NCBI GenBank assembly: GCA_041398965.1
Contig: JAWKTT010000017.1
Span: 48,212-112,211 of the forward strand
Direction: 5' to 3'
DNA from: JAWKTT01 sp041398965
GTDB taxonomy: Bacteria > Planctomycetota > Planctomycetia > Planctomycetales > Planctomycetaceae
Length of the DNA: 64,000 bases
Shown: positions 25,840 to 33,902 of the stretch, in pieces
Numbering within the stretch: position 1 is the first letter of the stretch
Layout: each line of letters opens with the position of its first letter
Notes under the pieces: model-generated
What the model saw: only the letters and a program-made list of their open reading frames with translations
The model's database searches: none
Told to the model about the DNA's origin: nothing
Position numbers and translations under genes: made by a program

Positions 25840-27063
25840 TTACGTCGTGTAGTCCGAGTTAAGGCGGACGTATTCGGCGGTGAGGTCGCTGGTCCACATG
25901 CGGCAGTGGGCTTCGCCCAGAGTGAAGCGTAAGTCGATGTGGACGTTCCCACTTCGCATGGCTTCCGAGACCGTCGCTTTTTCGAAGGGGACTGGAGTCC
26001 CTGCTTGATACAGTGGAAAACCATTGAGCCAGAGGGAAACGTCGGACTCTTCGAATTCGACGCCGGTGTAACCAGCGGCGGAAACGATGCGGCCCCAGTT
26101 CGGGTCGTTACCGGTGATGGCGGTTTTGACAAGGTCTCCTTCGCAAATCGCTTTGGCAATAACACGAGCCTCGGCGACGGTGCGGAGACCGGAGACATCG
26201 ACCGTGACGAAATGGTCGGCCCCCTCGGCATCGTGGATGATCATCTGAGCCAACGCGGTGCAAACTTGTTGGATCAGGTCGGCGAGGAGCGGTTCGGTCT
26301 CGGGGTCGAGTGAAACACCAGAGGCTCCGTTCGCCAGCAGAATGACGGTATCACTCGTGCTCGTGTGACCATCGATCGAGATGCAGTTGAAGCTCGGATC
26401 GACCCCGAGTCGCAACAGTCGATCGGCATCGGCAAGGGAGATGGCGGCGTCGGTCATGATGACCGAGAGCATTGTCGCCATGTTCGGAGCGATCATCGCC
26501 GCACCCTTGGCGGCCCCCGAGACCGTGACCGTCTTTCCGTTGATGACAACCTCTCGCGAGACCGTTTTGCAGAAGGTGTCGGTCGTCATCATCGCCGTTG
26601 CCGCTTGAGTCATGGACTCGGGCGAATCACCGAGACTCTCCACGAGCGAAGGAATGCCTGCGGTGATCTTCTCGATGGGCAGGAAGCGGCCGATGACACC
26701 TGTCGAACAGACGAGAACGTCATCCGGTTCGCAGCCGAGTTGATCGGCGACTGTCGCGGTCATTGTCTGGGCATCGGCGATCCCCCGATCACCGGTACAG
26801 GCGTTGGAGTTGCCGGAATTCATGAGAACAGCCCGCGAGGTCGACCGTCCGACCCGAGTTCGTGAAACCTTCACCGGAGCCCCGACAACACGGTTTTGCG
26901 TGAAGACACCGGCTGAACAGGCGGGAACATCGGAGACGAACAACGCGAGGTCGAGGGCCGAGTTGGCCTTGATGCCACAGGCCCCATGTCCGGCCCGAAA
27001 CCCAAGTGGGAGTCGTGCGGTCTCGGCGGCGGATGGGTTCGTCGGGGGAGATTTCGGGGACAT
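25840..27063 (-). CDS. argJ: Glutamate N-acetyltransferase / amino-acid acetyltransferase
   Basis: Bifunctional arginine-pathway enzyme that transfers acetyl from N-acetylornithine to glutamate and, in many species, also uses acetyl-CoA. Its 407 residues are normal for ArgJ. The precursor cleaves itself before the nucleophile Thr197 in the family motif KGAAMIAPNMATMLSVI. Other signatures are NSGNSNACTGDRG near the N-terminus and CEGDLVKTAITGNDPNWGRI in the C-terminal half. Starting at ATG 27063, it faces surE across a 144-base divergent spacer and converges with the helicase gene. No other arg gene is adjacent. Whether it is mono- or bifunctional cannot be told from sequence alone. Confidence 0.95.
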   Translation of the reverse strand: MSPKSPPTNPSAAETARLPLGFRAGHGACGIKANSALDLALFVSDVPACSAGVFTQNRVVGAPVKVSRTRVGRSTSRAVLMNSGNSNACTGDRGIADAQTMTATVADQLGCEPDDVLVCSTGVIGRFLPIEKITAGIPSLVESLGDSPESMTQAATAMMTTDTFCKTVSREVVINGKTVTVSGAAKGAAMIAPNMATMLSVIMTDAAISLADADRLLRLGVDPSFNCISIDGHTSTSDTVILLANGASGVSLDPETEPLLADLIQQVCTALAQMIIHDAEGADHFVTVDVSGLRTVAEARVIAKAICEGDLVKTAITGNDPNWGRIVSAAGYTGVEFEESDVSLWLNGFPLYQAGTPVPFEKATVSEAMRSGNVHIDLRFTLGEAHCRMWTSDLTAEYVRLNSDYTT

Positions 27064-27207
27064 TTTTCAGTCTCTTACGGGTTGTCGTGACAGCAGACTC
27101 GTCTTCTGAAGCGGGGATGATACAGTCTCGTCTGACGGTTTTCTTCTCTTCGCCCGATGGAATCTTGAACAGTCCATCGGCAACCCTATGACCACTGATA
27201 ACAATCG

Positions 27208-27972
27208 ATGCAGATTTTGCTTGTGAACGATGACGGAATCCATGCCCCCGGTTTGAAGGCACTCGCTCGCGAACTGAAGCAGCTGGGGGACGTACAGGTC
27301 GTGGCTCCGCTGATCGAACAGAGCGGTGTGAGCCATCGGATTACCTATCGTCACCCGCTCATGGTCCACGAAATGTTTGACGAGGCTGGAGAGCACGAAG
27401 GCTGGGCGGTCGATGGGAGCCCGGCTGACTGCACCAAAATGGGGATACTGGAGTTCTGCCCGAGACGTCCCGATCTCATCGTGAGCGGCATCAACTCGGG
27501 AGCAAACGTCGGGATCAATGTGCTGTACTCGGGGACCGTGGCGGCAGCGATTGAGGGGGCCTTCTTCGGGATCACGTCGATCGCAGTTTCGCTGCAACAG
27601 GGGACGCCCCCCGATTACCCTGCCGCTGCGAAGCGTGCCGTGACGCTCATCCCTCAATTGCAGGAGGCGGCTCCCGCATCTGGGATGCTCTGGAACATCA
27701 ACTTTCCCAACTCATCGAAGGAAGGGCCACTCGGGGTAAAGGTCTGTCGGATGGGGGTACGTCGACATAGCGACACCATTGAACGGCGTCTCGATCCGCG
27801 AGGCAAACCGTACTACTGGAGTGGCCTTGACCCAATCAAGAGTCACGAAGTCGATGCCGGTTCTGACGTCACCGAAATTCAAAATGGCTACGTCACCCTC
27901 ACCCCCCTGCGATTCGATCTGACGCGAGAAACACTCGTCGACGAACTACAAGCGACCCCGTTTCGCGTGTGA
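27208..27972 (+). CDS. surE: 5'/3'-nucleotidase SurE
   Basis: Metal-dependent nucleoside monophosphate phosphatase, 254 residues. The N-terminus MQILLVNDDGIHAPGLKAL gives the paired metal-binding Asp residues (Asp8-Asp9), and SGINSGANVGINVLYSGTVAAA contains the conserved Asn/Ser metal site and substrate loop. VDGSPADCTKMG is the third family block. SurE acts in nucleotide salvage and stress survival in other bacteria. It is followed by a 250-base spacer with a 12-base inverted repeat before cysS. Confidence 0.95.
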   Translation: MQILLVNDDGIHAPGLKALARELKQLGDVQVVAPLIEQSGVSHRITYRHPLMVHEMFDEAGEHEGWAVDGSPADCTKMGILEFCPRRPDLIVSGINSGANVGINVLYSGTVAAAIEGAFFGITSIAVSLQQGTPPDYPAAAKRAVTLIPQLQEAAPASGMLWNINFPNSSKEGPLGVKVCRMGVRRHSDTIERRLDPRGKPYYWSGLDPIKSHEVDAGSDVTEIQNGYVTLTPLRFDLTRETLVDELQATPFRV

Positions 27973-28111
27973 CGAAGAGGCTTGTGTCGTCACTTGCAAA
28001 GCGAGTTCGGGCAATTGGACTGGCAGAGTTTGTCTCGCTTGGCAAGAATCGCTATCTTCCCGGCGAAAGCGGGAGCGGACACATCGAAGCGGCGACACTT
28101 TATCTATCCTT

Positions 28112-28146
28112 CATTCGTCATTGCGAGGGCTCGACAATGACGAATG
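28112..28146. repeat. 12-base inverted repeat between surE and cysS
   Basis: CATTCGTCATTG and its complement flank an 11-base centre, CGAGGGCTCGA, which itself contains CGAG-GG-CTCG. It lies 140 bases after surE and 79 bases before cysS, with no U-tract on either side. It could be a transcript-end hairpin or an operator. Confidence 0.65.
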
Positions 28147-28224
28147 CCCCATTGGTGACTGATTAACGACCAATCACGAACAATCTCAACAGCCCGACCA
28201 TCTCTGTCGGAAGGAATCTCTGCG

Positions 28225-29829
28225 ATGGCACTGCGAGTTTACAACACACTCACCCGCGAAAAAGAACCGTTTACCACCATCGAACCCAACCGGGTCACGA
28301 TGTATCTCTGCGGGCCGACGGTGTACAAGCCGGCCCACATCGGTCACATGGTTGGCCCCTGTATCTTCGACACCATTAAGCGGTATCTCGTTTACAGCGG
28401 CTACGATGTGAAGTTCATCGTGAACATCACCGATGTCGACGACAAGCTTATCAACAAGGCAACCGAGTTGGGGACGACGGTCAAGGCGTTGGCCGAGAAG
28501 ATGACGGCTGACTACTTCGACAACCTTGCGCTGATGGGGATCGATTCGATCGACGAATTTCCCTATGCGACCGACCACATCGGCGAGATGCAGTCGATGA
28601 TTCAAACACTCATCTACAAGGGATGTGCCTATCCCCTGAATGGAGATGTCTACTTCCGGGTGACAGCCGACGACGATTACGGGAAGCTGTCGCATCGGAG
28701 TATCGATCAAATGCTGGCAGGGACCCGGGTGGAAGCGAGCGACACCAAGGAAAACGCTGCTGATTTTGCGTTGTGGAAGGGGTCAAAAGAGGGAGAGCCG
28801 TCGTGGGATTCCCCCTGGGGACCGGGGCGACCCGGCTGGCACATCGAGTGTTCGGCCATGGCGTGCAAGCATCTCGGGGAGTCGATCGACATTCACGGCG
28901 GCGGCCTCGACCTGATGTTCCCCCATCACGAGAACGAACTGGCACAGAGCGAATCGGCCTCAGGAAAACCGTTCGCCCGATACTGGCTGCATAATGGGTT
29001 GATGCAAAGCGGAAAGAATACCGGCAAGGTCGGCGGCGCCCATTCGAAGCAGGGGGACATTCCTGTCACGCAAACGGCGCCCCCTGGCACGGCAATGGAC
29101 GATGCCGCTGCGGAAAATCAAATCGCCAATAAGCTTGCGGGGTCTGCCGGGGCGGAATCGGTGAAGACGGCGGTCTTCGCCCATCATTCGCCCGAAGTGG
29201 TCCGGTTCTTCCTCCTTTCGACCCACTACCGCAGCCCGATCGACTTCTCGTTAGAGAACATCGCGAATACGGCCAAGGGGATGGACGGCTTCTATCGTCT
29301 GTTCGAGATGTTCGAGCAGATCACCGGGACCAGTTTTTACGACCTTCCAACCCCCGCCACCCGTAAAGCCGACGCGACCCCTTGGACCCCGGCGGCCTCC
29401 TTGCCGACCGAGGTTTCTAGTACGATCACTCAACTCGCGACGCAGTTTCGCGAGGCAATGGATGACGACTTCAACACCGGCGGGGCGATTGCCCAACTCT
29501 TTGAAATGCGTCGCGCGATTAATGGCTACATCCATCAGGAGCAACTGACCGAGGCCGCAACTGCCGATCAGAAAGCGGCCCTCACTTCGGCGGTGTCCCT
29601 ATTCAAAGAACTGTCGAATATCCTAGGTGTCTTCCGTCAGCCGCTGGCTAAGGGGAGCGGTGCGAGTGACGAATTAGTGGAAGGGTTGATGCAGCTGATT
29701 ATCGACATCCGACAGCAGGCTCGGGCCGAAAAGAACTGGTCGGTCGCCGACACCATCCGCAACGCCCTCAAACAGTTAAAGATCACGATCGAAGACGGCA
29801 AACAAGGGGTCCGCTGGACCCGCGAGTAA
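28225..29829 (+). CDS. cysS: Cysteinyl-tRNA synthetase with altered KMSKS
   Basis: Class I synthetase that charges tRNA-Cys. Cys29 in MYLCGPTVY and the HIGH motif (His38-His41) are intact. The other zinc-site block is also normal: WHIECSAMACKHLGESIDIHGG, then DLMFPHHENELAQSE. Where other CysRS have EKMSKSLGN, this protein has NKLAGSAGA (KLAGS at 303-307), so only the first Lys and last Ser remain. An insertion of about 45 residues (from QSGKNTGKVGGAHSKQG) separates it from the upstream HNGLM block. The following VVRFFLLSTHYRSPIDFS aligns well with other CysRS. Its 534 residues exceed the usual 460-470 by about the insertion plus a longer tail. As the only tRNA-Cys synthetase seen here it is presumably functional. 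Confidence 0.95.
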   Translation: MALRVYNTLTREKEPFTTIEPNRVTMYLCGPTVYKPAHIGHMVGPCIFDTIKRYLVYSGYDVKFIVNITDVDDKLINKATELGTTVKALAEKMTADYFDNLALMGIDSIDEFPYATDHIGEMQSMIQTLIYKGCAYPLNGDVYFRVTADDDYGKLSHRSIDQMLAGTRVEASDTKENAADFALWKGSKEGEPSWDSPWGPGRPGWHIECSAMACKHLGESIDIHGGGLDLMFPHHENELAQSESASGKPFARYWLHNGLMQSGKNTGKVGGAHSKQGDIPVTQTAPPGTAMDDAAAENQIANKLAGSAGAESVKTAVFAHHSPEVVRFFLLSTHYRSPIDFSLENIANTAKGMDGFYRLFEMFEQITGTSFYDLPTPATRKADATPWTPAASLPTEVSSTITQLATQFREAMDDDFNTGGAIAQLFEMRRAINGYIHQEQLTEAATADQKAALTSAVSLFKELSNILGVFRQPLAKGSGASDELVEGLMQLIIDIRQQARAEKNWSVADTIRNALKQLKITIEDGKQGVRWTRE

Positions 29830-29841
29830 CGGCCCGGTTTA

Positions 29842-29862
29842 GCCCCACATTTTCTATGTGGG
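29842..29862 (+). repeat. Five-base-loop hairpin, copy C
   Basis: CCCACAT-TTTCT-ATGTGGG, preceded by GTTTAGC as in copy A, begins 12 bases after the cysS stop. The 3' flank has diverged (AGAGAC), so the outer GC pairs of other copies are lost. Confidence 0.7.
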
Positions 29863-29982
29863 AGAGACATGTGCATCGACTGCCACTAAGTTTGCGGCAT
29901 ATAGCCAAGTTTGTCCTTGGTTGATGGTTGGTAGAGTTGATTCATTTGACCTATCTGTTCAGAGCGAAACTAAGGTGGGGCT

Positions 29983-30579
29983 ATGAAGGGGGCTTGGGGA
30001 CGTTGCTTGGTTCTGGCATGGCTTTGCCTCGCAACATGTGGTTGCGTGGCGGCATCATTAGATCACGGAATGTTCGTGTCGTACCGATACACATTCGGAG
30101 TCTCCTTGCTAGCACTCTTCTGTGGCTTGTGGACCATTGCAGGGGGCTGGTCAATCGAGGCTCCTCGATACAGGTGGCCCGTCGTGTTAGTTGGGACCTA
30201 CTTCGTCATCGTTTGGGGCCCCGCCTGTTTCGTCAATGACCTTAACATCAGCCCCAACGGATTCCGTTATCGCGGAGGAACGTGGGGATGGAAGCAGCAT
30301 GATGTTGTGTTTTCTGAGTTAGAGTCGGTTCAGTATTCGAAGCGTCAGGAATTGAGCTACCGGTTCTGGAACAGTCATGTGTACTACATCACGCTGAATA
30401 AGAAGGGGGGAGAGAAGGTCGAGATCAAAGTCGACGACCTCCTCGAAGAGGGGCTCCGCCCGTTGTTTGTGTATGCTCGACTCGGTCACGTACGTTACGA
30501 GGACACCACTGGCCAACTGTCCGAAGCCGAAGTAGACGAACTCCTCAAGCAAGTCCTCAACGACGATGACGCTCACTAA
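29983..30579 (+). CDS. Unknown small membrane protein
   Basis: A 198-residue protein not assigned to a family. The N-terminus (MKGAWGRCLVLAWLCLATCGC) reads as a signal peptide or lipoprotein-like leader with Cys at a lipobox-like place. Two more hydrophobic segments follow (SLLALFCGLWTIAGGW and PVVLVGTYFVIVWGPACFV). The C-terminal 100 residues are soluble, with beta-rich character (FRYRGGTWGWKQHDVVFSELESVQY) and an acidic tail, and resemble membrane-anchored PH-like domains. The start at ATG 29983 has AAGGTGG upstream. The gene sits between two copies of the five-base-loop hairpin (29842 and 30604). Confidence 0.6.
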   Translation: MKGAWGRCLVLAWLCLATCGCVAASLDHGMFVSYRYTFGVSLLALFCGLWTIAGGWSIEAPRYRWPVVLVGTYFVIVWGPACFVNDLNISPNGFRYRGGTWGWKQHDVVFSELESVQYSKRQELSYRFWNSHVYYITLNKKGGEKVEIKVDDLLEEGLRPLFVYARLGHVRYEDTTGQLSEAEVDELLKQVLNDDDAH

Positions 30580-30603
30580 GCCATTCGATCTGGGCAGATA
30601 CGC

Positions 30604-30638
30604 CGTGACGCCCCACACATGAAGTGTGGGGCGTCACG
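30604..30638 (+). repeat. Five-base-loop hairpin, copy D (longest stem)
   Basis: A perfect 15-base stem, CGTGACGCCCCACAC / GTGTGGGGCGTCACG, with loop ATGAA. It starts 24 bases after the stop of the small membrane protein. This copy appears to be the fullest form of the element. Confidence 0.85.
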
Positions 30639-30900
30639 AGGCGATGTGACATCGGTCGCGATGGAATTGGCGATCGGGGGGATCGTTTATTGTTGGCCAT
30701 GGCAGGGTTTTCCTGATCGTTGTGAACGGACTTCTTCAAGGTCGGTTGCTGCGCACATCGAAAATGTGTGCAGTTTCTGCGTGACAACCCCCGGCCCCCC
30801 TGTGTAGTGTGGCGCCTCTCGCATTCACGACAACTGTGCTGTGATGCACGCCATGTGACGGCTGACTTCATTATCTCTGTTGATACTTAGGGTGCTTATT
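30639..30900. other. Spacer upstream of mscL
   Basis: No gene is supported here. A minor hairpin CACAT-CGAAA-ATGTG at 30754-30768 again has a five-base loop, and GCAG-TTT-CTGC follows directly. The mscL promoter is expected here, but I cannot point to one. Confidence 0.35.
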
Positions 30901-31308
30901 ATGGGACTGATAAAAGAGTTCAAAGATTTCGCCATGCGCGGCAATGTTGTCGACATGGCGGTCGGTATTGTGATTGGGGCTGCGTTTGGCAAGATCGTCG
31001 CATCACTGGTGGCGGACGTCATTATGCCCGCCATCGGGATGCTCATGGGAGGAGTCGACTTTTCCGGCCTTTCTTGGACGGTCGGGGTCGAAGGACATAT
31101 GGCGACGTTGAAGTACGGCGTCTTCATTCAGACGATTGTTGACTTCTTAATCGTTGCGTTCGCGATCTTCATGATGATCAAGGTCATGAACAAGGCCCAG
31201 TCTCTCGCCAAGCTGAAGGAAGAAGCAAAGGAACCCGCCGCCCCTCCAGCTCCGCCAGAAGATATCCAACTCCTGCGTGAAATCCGGGACTCCTTGAAGA
31301 AAGCCTGA
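30901..31308 (+). CDS. mscL: Large-conductance mechanosensitive channel
   Basis: Stretch-gated inner-membrane channel that releases solutes on osmotic downshock. Its 135 residues are normal. The amphipathic N-terminal helix is MGLIKEFKDFAMRGNVVDM. TM1 follows, lining the pore with AVGIVIGAAFGKIVASLVADVI. The periplasmic loop carries GGVDFSGLSW. TM2 is VDFLIVAFAIFMMIKVMNK, and the cytoplasmic end is a charged bundle (EEAKEPAAPPAPPED, then LLREIRDSLKK). The start at ATG 30901 has AGGGTG upstream. A strong terminator follows at 31356. It is monocistronic by appearance. Confidence 0.96.
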   Translation: MGLIKEFKDFAMRGNVVDMAVGIVIGAAFGKIVASLVADVIMPAIGMLMGGVDFSGLSWTVGVEGHMATLKYGVFIQTIVDFLIVAFAIFMMIKVMNKAQSLAKLKEEAKEPAAPPAPPEDIQLLREIRDSLKKA

Positions 31309-31355
31309 AACTCGGTTGTGTCCACTTCCCATTCAGGAAGTTCAAGGTTGTTCGA

Positions 31356-31394
31356 GCGACCGTCTGTGGTGTCTCCCCACTGACGGTCGCTTTT
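31356..31394 (+). terminator. Rho-independent terminator after mscL
   Basis: Stem GCGACCGTC/GACGGTCGC with inner GTGG/CCAC pairs, followed by TTTT. It lies about 47 bases after the mscL stop and is the clearest intrinsic terminator in the window. Confidence 0.85.
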
Positions 31395-31638
31395 CTATTT
31401 CGGTCCATGCATGACAATCCTGATTTGTGACGCGACGAACTTGCCTGAGAAGCATGCCGGAACTTTCCTTTCCTCAATCGGAATCGACCTCGTTTTCCTC
31501 GGATGATCTCGGAACTTGTCGCAGACTCGATTGACTTGCTCCCCGCTGTGCGAGACATTGCGGCTTTGAATCTGCGCAGAGTCGCAGACCGAGTTGAGGT
31601 GACTCACGCGACCGTGCCGTCGTGCGAAGGAGAGCGGA
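31395..31638. other. Spacer upstream of ffh
   Basis: No gene or structured RNA was recognised, and no 4.5S RNA-like GGAA hairpin was seen. A GAAGGAG ribosome site precedes ffh. Confidence 0.4.
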
Positions 31639-33135
31639 ATGTTTGAAGGTCTGACATCAAGTTTGACAGAGGCGATCGGCAGTTTCGCCCGGGGAAGCTT
31701 GACGGAACGAAATGTCCAGGACGGTTTGGCCAAGGTTCGGCAAGCCCTGCTGGAGGCGGACGTCAACTATGATGTCGCCAAGGAGTTCTGCGATCGTGTC
31801 ACGCAGGAATCGGTCGGCGAGAAAGTTCTGAAGTCGACCAAGCCGGGCGAAATGATCATCGGGATCGTGTATCGCGAACTGATCCGTCTGCTTGGTGGGG
31901 GTGAAGAGCCCCGTACGATCGAATTGCGCCGCGGCGAAATGACCGTGCTGATGATGTGCGGTCTGCAAGGCTCGGGGAAAACGACCACTTGCGGCAAACT
32001 TGCCAAGATGCTCAAGGAGCGAGGCCATAAGCCGATGCTCGTGGCAGCCGACTTGCAACGACCTGCTGCTATCGAACAGTTGAAGGTGATCGGAAACCAG
32101 ATCGGCGTCCCGGTTTACTCGGAAGAGCCGGGACAGAGTTCCCCGGTCAAAGTCTGCCAGAGCGGTCGCAAAAAGGCGAGCATCGAGGGGTGCGACGTTC
32201 TGATTCTGGACACGGCCGGTCGACTGCATGTCGACGATGCGCTGATGAAAGAACTTGAGCAGATCGACAACATGCTCAACCCGCACATGGCGCTGCTCGT
32301 TTGCGACGCCATGACCGGTCAAGATGCGGTCAATTCGGCGAAAGTGTTCAATGAAGCGTTAGAGTTGGACGGCGTCATTCTGACGAAACTCGACGGCGAC
32401 ACTCGCGGCGGGGCGGCCCTGTCGGTCAAGCAGGTGACCGGCGTTCCGATCCTGTTCATGGGGATGGGGGAGCAACTTGACGCCCTGCAACAGTTTCACC
32501 CCGAGCGGATGGCTCAGAGAATTCTCGGGCAGGGGGACATCCTGACGCTGGCCGAGCAGATGCACGCTCGGCTCGATCAGGAAGAAATGGGGCGTCAGCA
32601 GGAGCGAATGCTGAAGGGGAAGTTCTCCCTGGACGACTTCATGAAGGCGATGGATCAGATTCGGAAACTCGGCTCGATGAAGTCGATTTTGAAGATGATC
32701 CCCGGCATGGGGGGGATGGCAGATGCTCTCGACCAGATGCAAGGGGCCGACCCTGAGAAGGATATGAACCGGATCCGGGCAATGATTCAGTCGATGACGC
32801 TTGACGAACGGCAGAATCCTGAGAGAATCGACCGTTCGCGCCGTATCCGCATTGCCAATGGTAGCGGCGCGGACCCGACTGATGTTCAGGGATTGCTGAA
32901 GCAATTCAAGGATATGTCGGGAATTATGCAGAAAATGGCAGGCATGGGGACCATGGACCGCATGCGTGCCGTCAAGGATTTAGCGGCTCTGGACGGAATG
33001 TCACCCAGTGGTCGCATCTCAACAGACAAGCAAAGAAGTAAGCGTGGACCGGTCGACCAGTCCAAACTGAGAGAAAAAAAGAAGAAAGAGCGTCAACAGG
33101 CAAAGAACGCTCGCAAGAAGAACAAGAAGAAGTAG
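31639..33135 (+). CDS. ffh: Signal recognition particle protein Ffh
   Basis: GTPase subunit of the bacterial SRP; with 4.5S RNA it brings nascent membrane proteins to FtsY. It is 498 residues. The N domain (MFEGLTSSLTEAIGSFARGS, then QALLEADVNYDVAKEF) precedes the G domain, with G1 CGLQGSGKTTTCGKLA, G3 DTAGRLHVDD and G4 TKLDGDTRGGAALS. The Met-rich M domain (MKSILKMIPGMGGMADAL, later GIMQKMAGMGTM) binds RNA and signal peptides. The final 40 residues form a very basic Lys/Arg tail. rpsP follows 132 bases downstream; the usual rimM-trmD-rplS genes do not follow rpsP. Confidence 0.97.
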   Translation: MFEGLTSSLTEAIGSFARGSLTERNVQDGLAKVRQALLEADVNYDVAKEFCDRVTQESVGEKVLKSTKPGEMIIGIVYRELIRLLGGGEEPRTIELRRGEMTVLMMCGLQGSGKTTTCGKLAKMLKERGHKPMLVAADLQRPAAIEQLKVIGNQIGVPVYSEEPGQSSPVKVCQSGRKKASIEGCDVLILDTAGRLHVDDALMKELEQIDNMLNPHMALLVCDAMTGQDAVNSAKVFNEALELDGVILTKLDGDTRGGAALSVKQVTGVPILFMGMGEQLDALQQFHPERMAQRILGQGDILTLAEQMHARLDQEEMGRQQERMLKGKFSLDDFMKAMDQIRKLGSMKSILKMIPGMGGMADALDQMQGADPEKDMNRIRAMIQSMTLDERQNPERIDRSRRIRIANGSGADPTDVQGLLKQFKDMSGIMQKMAGMGTMDRMRAVKDLAALDGMSPSGRISTDKQRSKRGPVDQSKLREKKKKERQQAKNARKKNKKK

Positions 33136-33267
33136 GACTGTCTTCATTTGGGTCTGTTTGAGGTAAAGACCGAAACAAACCAGAATTGAGACAATCCCCG
33201 TTGGACCGCAAGGTCCGTTTGGAGCCATTGAGGCCTTTCCACCCTTTCCTTACGACAATTTGAGACT

Positions 33268-33651
33268 ATGGCAGTTCGCATCCGCATGAAAAAGCTCGGC
33301 CGAAAGCATCGGCCGTTCTTCCGCATCTGTGTCATGGACGCACGCAAGCCACGCGATGGCAAGGCGATCGAGGAACTTGGTCACTACGACCCGATGGTGC
33401 GCGATAAGTCCAAGCGAGTCGAGTTGAATCTCGATCGCGTTCGCCATTGGATCAGCGTCGGGGCACAGCCCTCCGAAAACGTCGCTGTTCTGATTAAGAA
33501 GGTCGAAGCTGGTAACTGGGGTGTCGCCAAAGAGGCGCCACCACTCATCGCTCCCAAGCAGCCCGAGCCACCCAAGGCCGCCGTCGAAGAAGGTGCCGAA
33601 GGGGATGCTCCTGCAGAAGCGACCGAAGAAACTGCCGAAGCAACCGAGTAG
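33268..33651 (+). CDS. rpsP: Ribosomal protein bS16 with acidic tail
   Basis: Small-subunit ribosomal protein needed for 30S assembly. The first 85 residues are standard (MAVRIRMKKLGRKHRPFFRI, then EELGHYDP and VRHWISVGAQPSENV). Beyond them is a tail of about 40 residues of Ala, Glu, Pro and Thr (PEPPKAAVEEGAEGD...), absent from compact S16 proteins. Total length is 127 residues against the usual 80-90. A terminator-like hairpin follows at 33774. Confidence 0.96.
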   Translation: MAVRIRMKKLGRKHRPFFRICVMDARKPRDGKAIEELGHYDPMVRDKSKRVELNLDRVRHWISVGAQPSENVAVLIKKVEAGNWGVAKEAPPLIAPKQPEPPKAAVEEGAEGDAPAEATEETAEATE

Positions 33652-33773
33652 TCGGCCCTCATCCCTACTGTCGTCCCCAGCAGGGGTCCTCCGTATAGGA
33701 CATTTCCCCGACAAGTGACGACACTGCGGAGAGTTGATTTCGCAAGTTGGTTCAGCAGTCAGTGCAACAAATC

Positions 33774-33809
33774 GCCGTGCTCGCCCCCCATCATCGGGGC
33801 GAGCGCGGC
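33774..33809 (+). terminator. Hairpin after rpsP
   Basis: Stem GCTCGCCCC/GGGGCGAGC with an outer GCCG/CGGC extension across one T-G pair and an eight-base loop. AATCGCTTTT follows. It sits 120 bases after the rpsP stop and 94 before the phosphatase start, so it most likely ends the ffh-rpsP transcript. Confidence 0.65.
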
Positions 33810-33902
33810 AATCGCTTTTGACGGAACGATTGAATTCCCTGCTATTGTCAGGAGGCGACGCAGGCTTTCCATTCGTCGGTAACCACCGCGGACTGATGCT
33901 TC

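Noticed and set aside
30619..30807. Small 62-codon frame before mscL
   Set aside because: Its start codon lies within the loop and arm of hairpin D and its composition is not protein-like.
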